From Candidatus Manganitrophus morganii (GTDB lineage: Bacteria > Nitrospirota > Nitrospiria > SBBL01 > Manganitrophaceae), in NCBI GenBank assembly GCA_021651055.1, contig JAJHOH010000001.1:4096001-4160000 (forward strand): a stretch of 64,000 nt of DNA. The letters run 5' to 3'. The first letter of the stretch is position 1; every line of letters starts with the position of its first letter. The notes below the pieces were generated by a model. The model was not told the DNA's origin, searched no databases, and saw only the letters and a list, made by a program, of their open reading frames with translations. Position numbers and translations under genes: made by a program. This document shows positions 59,702 through 64,000 of this stretch, piece after piece.

Positions 59702-60859
59702 ATGCAGAAATTATCCACCTTCCTCAAATCGAGACCCCGCGCCTGGATTTCCGGGAACAAAGTTCAGATTCTCAAAGACGGTTCCGAAATCTTTCCGGAG
59801 ATGCTCAAAGCAATCAAAGAGGCCGAGGAAACGATCCATCTGGAGACCTACATCTTCCGGAGCGATCGTGTCGGATGGCGATTTGCGGAAGCCCTTTCCG
59901 AAAAAGCACGAGAAGGGGTCTACGTCCAACTTATTTATGACTCTCTCGGCTCACTGACCACCGACCCAGCGCTCTTCCGTTTTATGGAAGAGGCGGGAGT
60001 GGAACTCTTCGAGTATCACCCGATTGCTCCATGGAAATGGGGGTGGAACCTAAAGTGGAACTTGAAGCGGCGCGATCATCGAAAAATCTTGGTGGTGGAC
60101 GGCCGCTGCGGTTTCGTCGGGGGGATCAACATCGGAGAAGAATACGCCGATCCTGCGGAAGGGGGCGGAGGGTGGCGCGACACCCATTTGAAGCTGGAAG
60201 GGCCGGCGGTTTTAAAACTCCAACAGATCTTTCTCACGACCTGGTTTAAGAACAAAAAAAGGCGCCTGAAACCCGATACAACTTACTATCCGGAAGTCTC
60301 TTCCTCGGGGAGGCTGGGGGTATCGATTGTTGCATCGAACGGTCTTCGAGGCCGAAATCAGATCAAGAAGGCCTATCTCAGGGCGATCCTTCGCGCCAGA
60401 AAAAGAGTCTGCATCACCAACTCTTACTTCGTCCCCCCGCATTGGTTTTTGACCGCTCTGAAGAAAGCCTGTCGAAGGGGGGTCGAGGTGATGATCCTCG
60501 TCCCCAAGCGGTCCGATGTCCGGATCATCGATTATGCCACCCGCGCCCTCTATAGCCGGCTTCTGAAATGGGGGGTCCGTATTTTTGAGTGGGAAGGACC
60601 GGTCTTGCACGCCAAGACGGCGGTCGTCGACGGGCGATGGAGCACCATCGGTTCGTCCAACATCGATCAGCTCAGCTTCTTCTACAATCTTGAAGTGAAC
60701 GTGGTGGTACTCGGCGCTACTTTTGGCGACAAAATGGAGGGGATGTTTTGGGACGATTTGAAGTGCTCGCGTGAGATCCGCGCCACGGAATGGACCCGCC
60801 GGAATTGGCTCCAGCGTCTCTTGGAGAATACGTTTTATTATATCGTCGGATGGATCTGA
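59702..60859 (+). CDS. Phospholipase D-family cardiolipin synthase
   Basis: A 385-residue protein with two HKD active sites: His126/Lys128/Asp133 in 'DHRKILVVDG' and His303/Lys305/Asp310 in 'LHAKTAVVDG', each followed by a Gly/Ser-Asn turn ('FVGGINIG', 'IGSSNID'). No N-terminal membrane helices precede them, so it is closest to ClsB-type cardiolipin synthases, which join phosphatidyl groups at the membrane surface. 'NSYFVPPHW' and 'VEVMILVPKRSDV' are conserved in that group. The C-terminus is amphipathic ('LLENTFYYIVGWI'). The ATG is five bases after the -10, with no proper Shine-Dalgarno. Confidence 0.9.
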   Translation: MQKLSTFLKSRPRAWISGNKVQILKDGSEIFPEMLKAIKEAEETIHLETYIFRSDRVGWRFAEALSEKAREGVYVQLIYDSLGSLTTDPALFRFMEEAGVELFEYHPIAPWKWGWNLKWNLKRRDHRKILVVDGRCGFVGGINIGEEYADPAEGGGGWRDTHLKLEGPAVLKLQQIFLTTWFKNKKRRLKPDTTYYPEVSSSGRLGVSIVASNGLRGRNQIKKAYLRAILRARKRVCITNSYFVPPHWFLTALKKACRRGVEVMILVPKRSDVRIIDYATRALYSRLLKWGVRIFEWEGPVLHAKTAVVDGRWSTIGSSNIDQLSFFYNLEVNVVVLGATFGDKMEGMFWDDLKCSREIRATEWTRRNWLQRLLENTFYYIVGWI

Positions 60860-60891
60860 TCGGTGCGGATTGGGGGGTGGAAGCCCGGCGA

Positions 60892-62163
60892 TTATCCCTT
60901 CTTGATCTCTGATGCTAAGATAATCGCCTCGGCGATTTCCCGCATCGTCTTCCGGGTGTTCATGCTTTGACGTTGAATCAGCCGGAACGATTCCTCCTCC
61001 GAGATCTTTCCCTGCTTCATCAAGATCCCCTTCGCTCGTTCCACCGCTTTGCGGGTCTCCAGCGCCTCTTGCATGGCGGACGACTGCTGGACGAGGGTCG
61101 TATTCTCGATGGCGACCGCCGCCTGATTGGCCACCGTCTGGAGGATGTTGATCTCCTCCGGGGTAAAGTGGTGCTCTTTGGAGGTGTAGCTGTTGATCAC
61201 CCCGATCACCCGATCTTTGATCATCATCGGGACCGACAGGAGAGAGAAAAGCCCTTCTTTTTTCGCCAACTCCGGAAATCGGAAGTGAGGATCGCCCGTG
61301 ACATCGAGAACCGTGATCGGCCGGCGCTCCTTCACCACCCGGCCGGAGACGCTCTCCCCGATCTTCACGTTCGCTTTTTGCCGATACTCTTCGCTCAGGC
61401 TTTGCGTCGCAACGATCTTCAACTCCCCTTTCTGCTCGTCGAGGAACATGATCGAGCAGATCTTCGAATTCATCATCCCCGCGGTCATCGTCACGATCAA
61501 ATTGAGAATCTCTTCAAGGTATCGATTGGAGGCGATCATCGTGCTCATCCGGGAGAGGGTATCGATCTGCATCGCCTTCCTTTTCATCTCTTCATAGAGC
61601 CGCGCGTTTTCGATCGCGCTGCCGACCTGATGACCGATCGTGGTCAACAGGGCGATCTCCCCGTCCGAATGATAGTGAGGCTTTTTGTGTTGAACGTTGA
61701 TCACGCCGATGATCTCCCCTTTGCTGATCACCGGCACCGAGAGGAAGGCGTGGTAGCGATCTTCGGGGAGATTATGGAACAGCGCAAAACGAGGATCCTC
61801 CGACGCGTCTTTGGCGATGGCGACCATCTTTTTTTCTTTGGCCACCCAGCCGGTGATCCCCTCCCCCAGTTCCAAGCGGATCCGGCCGATCAGCTTCGGA
61901 TGGGGATTTTTGGATGCGCGAAGGGTCAGCTCCTTTTGGGTTTCATCGAGGAGATAAAGAAGGCAGGCGTCGGCCTGCGTGATTTCGACGACCATTTCGA
62001 CGATTTCCTTAAGGACGACCTCGAGCTCCAGGTTTGAGCTGATCTGCTCCGTGATGCGATGAAGCACCCCGAGCTCTCGTGTCTTTTGCTCCAGGGCCCC
62101 TTTCGTCGCGGACCCTTTTTTCGTCGAAACGGTTTTCTGCGTGCGTGTCGGCATTGCGAACAT
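60892..62163 (-). CDS. GAF-GAF-ANTAR regulatory protein
   Basis: A 423-residue cytoplasmic sensor. After a basic start there are two GAF domains: about 35-195 ('LLYLLDETQKELTLRAS...GEGITGWVAKEKK...AFLSVPVISKGEIIGVINVQHK') and about 210-360 ('ICSIMFLDEQKGELKIVATQSL...GESVSGRVVKERRPI...SLLSVPMMIKDRVIGVINSYTSK'). The C-terminal 55 residues are an ANTAR RNA-binding domain ('ETRKAVERAKGILMKQGKISEEESFRLIQRQSMNTRKTMREIAEAII'), with the Ala/Arg/Lys pattern of that fold. ANTAR proteins bind paired RNA hairpins and prevent termination, so this is probably a ligand-controlled antiterminator. Its target leaders were not identified. ATG 62163 follows AAGGAGAAGG. Confidence 0.92.
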   Translation of the reverse strand: MFAMPTRTQKTVSTKKGSATKGALEQKTRELGVLHRITEQISSNLELEVVLKEIVEMVVEITQADACLLYLLDETQKELTLRASKNPHPKLIGRIRLELGEGITGWVAKEKKMVAIAKDASEDPRFALFHNLPEDRYHAFLSVPVISKGEIIGVINVQHKKPHYHSDGEIALLTTIGHQVGSAIENARLYEEMKRKAMQIDTLSRMSTMIASNRYLEEILNLIVTMTAGMMNSKICSIMFLDEQKGELKIVATQSLSEEYRQKANVKIGESVSGRVVKERRPITVLDVTGDPHFRFPELAKKEGLFSLLSVPMMIKDRVIGVINSYTSKEHHFTPEEINILQTVANQAAVAIENTTLVQQSSAMQEALETRKAVERAKGILMKQGKISEEESFRLIQRQSMNTRKTMREIAEAIILASEIKKG

Positions 62164-62351
62164 CCTTCTCCTTTGAACAGGCGGAGAAATATAGCATAAT
62201 TTAAGTGGTACGGCAATAAATTAAAGAGATCGAGGGTTTTGCGGGACGATCCATCCATGATCCGCGCTTGTTAAAGCCGGAACAAACTGTTCGATTTGAA
62301 CGGTTGTTTCAGCCTTTTCTCATCATTTCGGGATAGCCCTCTATAGGATTT

Positions 62352-63224
62352 TCACTTCTTCTCTCCGGTCACGCCGAACACCTTGATCAGCGCGGCGTAG
62401 TCTTCTTCTCCGAAATTCCTCCGCTGCGCTTCTTGAAAGAGACCGTCCAGGAGGCGCGAGATGGGCGCCTCGAATTCCTTTCGTTCCGATTCTTCCACCG
62501 CCAGGTGAACATCCTTGGCCATGTGCTTCAACGAAAAGAGCGGCTCGAAGTTTTCCTTCAGGACCGCTTCTCCTTTCAGTCGCAATAAGGGAGAAGCGAG
62601 CGCGCCGGAGGTCAAGACCTCCAGGATCGCTTCTCCGGAGAGGCCGCCCCGTTTTCCCAGGGTAAATCCTTCGAAGAAGGTCGCCATCGCCCCGGCCATC
62701 GACAAATTGTTGACCAGCTTCATCAACGATCCTTGCCCGATCGCTCCCATATGAACGATCTTTTTCGACATCGGCTGCAGGACCGGCCGGGCCCGTTCCA
62801 GGACCGTTGCGTCTCCTCCGACCATCAGGAGGAGCTCGCCGGCGGCGGCCGCCGGTTTGCTCCCGGTCATCGGCGCGTCGAGAAAGGCGACGCCCCGCTC
62901 GGCGCATGCGGCGCCGAGCTTTTTGGAGGTTTCCGGGGAGACGGTCGTCATATCGATGTAGAGGCTCCCTTTCTTCAATCCCTCCAGCAGGCCCCCTTTG
63001 AGGACCACCTGTTCAACAGAAGCCGGATCAGCCAGCATGGTGATCGCCGTGTCGGCCTCGGCTGCCGCTTCTTTCGGTGAGGTCGCCTCTTTGGCGCCCA
63101 TCTTTTTCAGCCCTTCGGCCTTTCCCGGTGTTCGGTTCCAGACGGTCAGTTCGAACCCGGCACGAATCAGACGCTCGGCCATCCGGCTCCCCATGATCCC
63201 CAATCCCAGAAATGCAATCTTCAT
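62352..63224 (-). CDS. 3-hydroxyisobutyrate dehydrogenase-family protein
   Basis: A 290-residue beta-hydroxyacid dehydrogenase. NAD(P) loop 'IAFLGLGIMGSRMAERLIRAG' at the N-terminus, 'VWNRTPGKAEGL' as the second strand (Asn-Arg suggests NADPH), 'FLDAPMTGSKPAAAAGELLLMVGG' as the substrate site, and 'GQGSLMKLVNNLSMAGAMATFFEG', which contains the catalytic Lys. The 'DVHLAVEE' end is characteristic of the glyoxylate/succinic-semialdehyde reductase branch, so this activity is as likely as 3-hydroxyisobutyrate oxidation. It stands alone with GGAGG before the ATG. The 188-base gap downstream holds no gene. Confidence 0.9.
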   Translation of the reverse strand: MKIAFLGLGIMGSRMAERLIRAGFELTVWNRTPGKAEGLKKMGAKEATSPKEAAAEADTAITMLADPASVEQVVLKGGLLEGLKKGSLYIDMTTVSPETSKKLGAACAERGVAFLDAPMTGSKPAAAAGELLLMVGGDATVLERARPVLQPMSKKIVHMGAIGQGSLMKLVNNLSMAGAMATFFEGFTLGKRGGLSGEAILEVLTSGALASPLLRLKGEAVLKENFEPLFSLKHMAKDVHLAVEESERKEFEAPISRLLDGLFQEAQRRNFGEEDYAALIKVFGVTGEKK

Positions 63225-63436
63225 CGGTTCCTCCTTGTCGAACCATCTATATCAGATCGAAAATCGGATGACAATCCCAATTTCTAACGTGTTGGCGCCT
63301 CGCTCGATCGGATTAATCTTATGAGTGAAATAGACAGCGCTCGGAAGAAAGGCTATTCTGTCGATGAAGATCATCGATCCGGGTGAGGGAGAAGACGGCC
63401 CGGTCCAACGAGTCCGTAATGAGATAAGGAGGTCCT

Positions 63437-64000
63437 ATGAAAGCGGTTGTGTTTCACGGTGTGGGTGATATTCGATACGAAGAGGTTCCCGATCCGCGGA
63501 TTGAGAAGCCGAACGATGCCGTCGTCCGTATTGTCGCAAGCGCCATCTGCGGGACCGACCTTCATATGATCCGGGGGACGATGCCGGGGATGAAACCGGG
63601 AACGATCTTGGGACATGAAGGGGTTGGAATCATCGAGGAGCTGGGACCCGATGTCCGCAATTTCAGCGTCGGCGACCGGGTCATTATCCCCTCCACGATC
63701 TCTTGCGGCTACTGTTCCTACTGTCGGGACGGATATACCTCTCAGTGCGACAACGCCAATCCCAACGGCCCGCTGGCCGGAACCGCTTTCTTCGGCGGTC
63801 CCGCGCAGACCGGCCCGATCAACGGGCTCCAGGCGGAACGGGCCCGCATTCCCTTCGCCAATTCGACGCTGGTTCTCGCGCCGGAAGGGCTGACCGATGA
63901 TGAAGCGATTCTACTTTCGGACATCTTCCCGACCGGCTACTTCGGCGCCCGGCTGGCGGAGATCGGTCCGGGAGATGCGGTCGCCGTTTTCGGCTGCGGT
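63437..64000 (+). CDS. Zinc-dependent alcohol dehydrogenase, 3' end outside window
   Basis: The start ATG at 63437 follows AAGGAGG. The 188 visible residues are the catalytic half of a medium-chain dehydrogenase: 'MKAVVFHGVGDIRYEEVPDP', catalytic-zinc ligands Cys in 'ASAICGTDLHMI' and His/Glu in 'ILGHEGVGIIEE', and the structural-zinc cysteines in 'CGYCSYCRDGYTSQC' (four Cys). 'LLSDIFPTGYFGA' follows, and the coenzyme domain begins at 'GDAVAVFGCG', cut by the window end. The insert around 'NPNGPLAGTAFFGGPAQTGPINGLQAERARIPFAN' is typical of the formaldehyde-dehydrogenase/threonine-dehydrogenase-like branch. The substrate is open. Confidence 0.92.
   Translation, partial: MKAVVFHGVGDIRYEEVPDPRIEKPNDAVVRIVASAICGTDLHMIRGTMPGMKPGTILGHEGVGIIEELGPDVRNFSVGDRVIIPSTISCGYCSYCRDGYTSQCDNANPNGPLAGTAFFGGPAQTGPINGLQAERARIPFANSTLVLAPEGLTDDEAILLSDIFPTGYFGARLAEIGPGDAVAVFGCG

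Overview
The window reads as a 64 kb chromosomal segment of a Gram-negative bacterium. It carries an LPS-assembly porin (LptD), several lipobox proteins, an outer-membrane beta-barrel protein and an RND-type lipid exporter. Most of it is fairly GC-rich, with well-formed Shine-Dalgarno sites and TTGACA/TATAAT-type promoters. Gene content (multi-domain PilZ, GAF and histidine-kinase proteins, a complete beta-oxidation/ETF operon, fused spermidine-synthase-like proteins) would suit Nitrospirota or a deltaproteobacterial-type lineage. That placement is an impression and is not proved by any single gene.

Layout. 1-2.5 kb: end of a secreted FxLYD-like protein, a possible 30-codon membrane peptide, and a periplasmic DegP/HtrA protease. 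2.5-9.3 kb (minus): a three-gene operon encoding a PilZ domain fused to a class I HMG-CoA reductase, a giant 7TM hybrid sensor kinase, and a receiver-kinase protein. It is largely AT-rich and abuts the 3' end of tRNA-Lys(UUU). 9.6-13.8 kb (plus): a fused membrane/spermidine-synthase-like/TPR protein and an M14 amidohydrolase. 13.9-24.3 kb: lptD-folC, a Yip1 protein, an epimerase-like SDR, a lipoprotein, an acyl-CoA synthetase, a Rieske protein, a VOC protein and HU.

24.3-34.9 kb (minus): one fatty-acid degradation operon with a consensus promoter overlapped by a palindrome. It runs fadD, thiolase, hydroxyacyl-CoA dehydrogenase, enoyl-CoA hydratase, acyl-CoA dehydrogenase, an ETF-like pair lacking the FAD domain, etfB, a patatin lipase and etfA. 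Together these release, activate and oxidise acyl chains and pass the electrons on through ETF.

35-45.6 kb (minus): an Ig-like lipoprotein, then moaA followed by six tandem genes for secreted proteins of one family that I cannot match to anything known. 45.9-54.8 kb (minus): a putative export operon with moaC, an ABC-2 transporter whose ATPase has a Trp-rich tail, a histidine phosphatase, an O-methyltransferase, a LolA-like protein, an MMPL/RND porter with a similar Trp-rich insert, and a beta-barrel protein. 55-64 kb: a CBS protein, glutamate dehydrogenase, PilZ, a zinc phospholipase-C-like protein, a nucleotidyltransferase-like protein, a phospholipase D/cardiolipin synthase, a GAF-GAF-ANTAR regulator, a beta-hydroxyacid dehydrogenase and the start of a zinc alcohol dehydrogenase.

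The best candidates for undescribed biology are the six-gene secreted family, the PilZ-HMG-CoA reductase/kinase operon, two genes that seem to start at ATC, and the Trp-rich segments on two transporter subunits.
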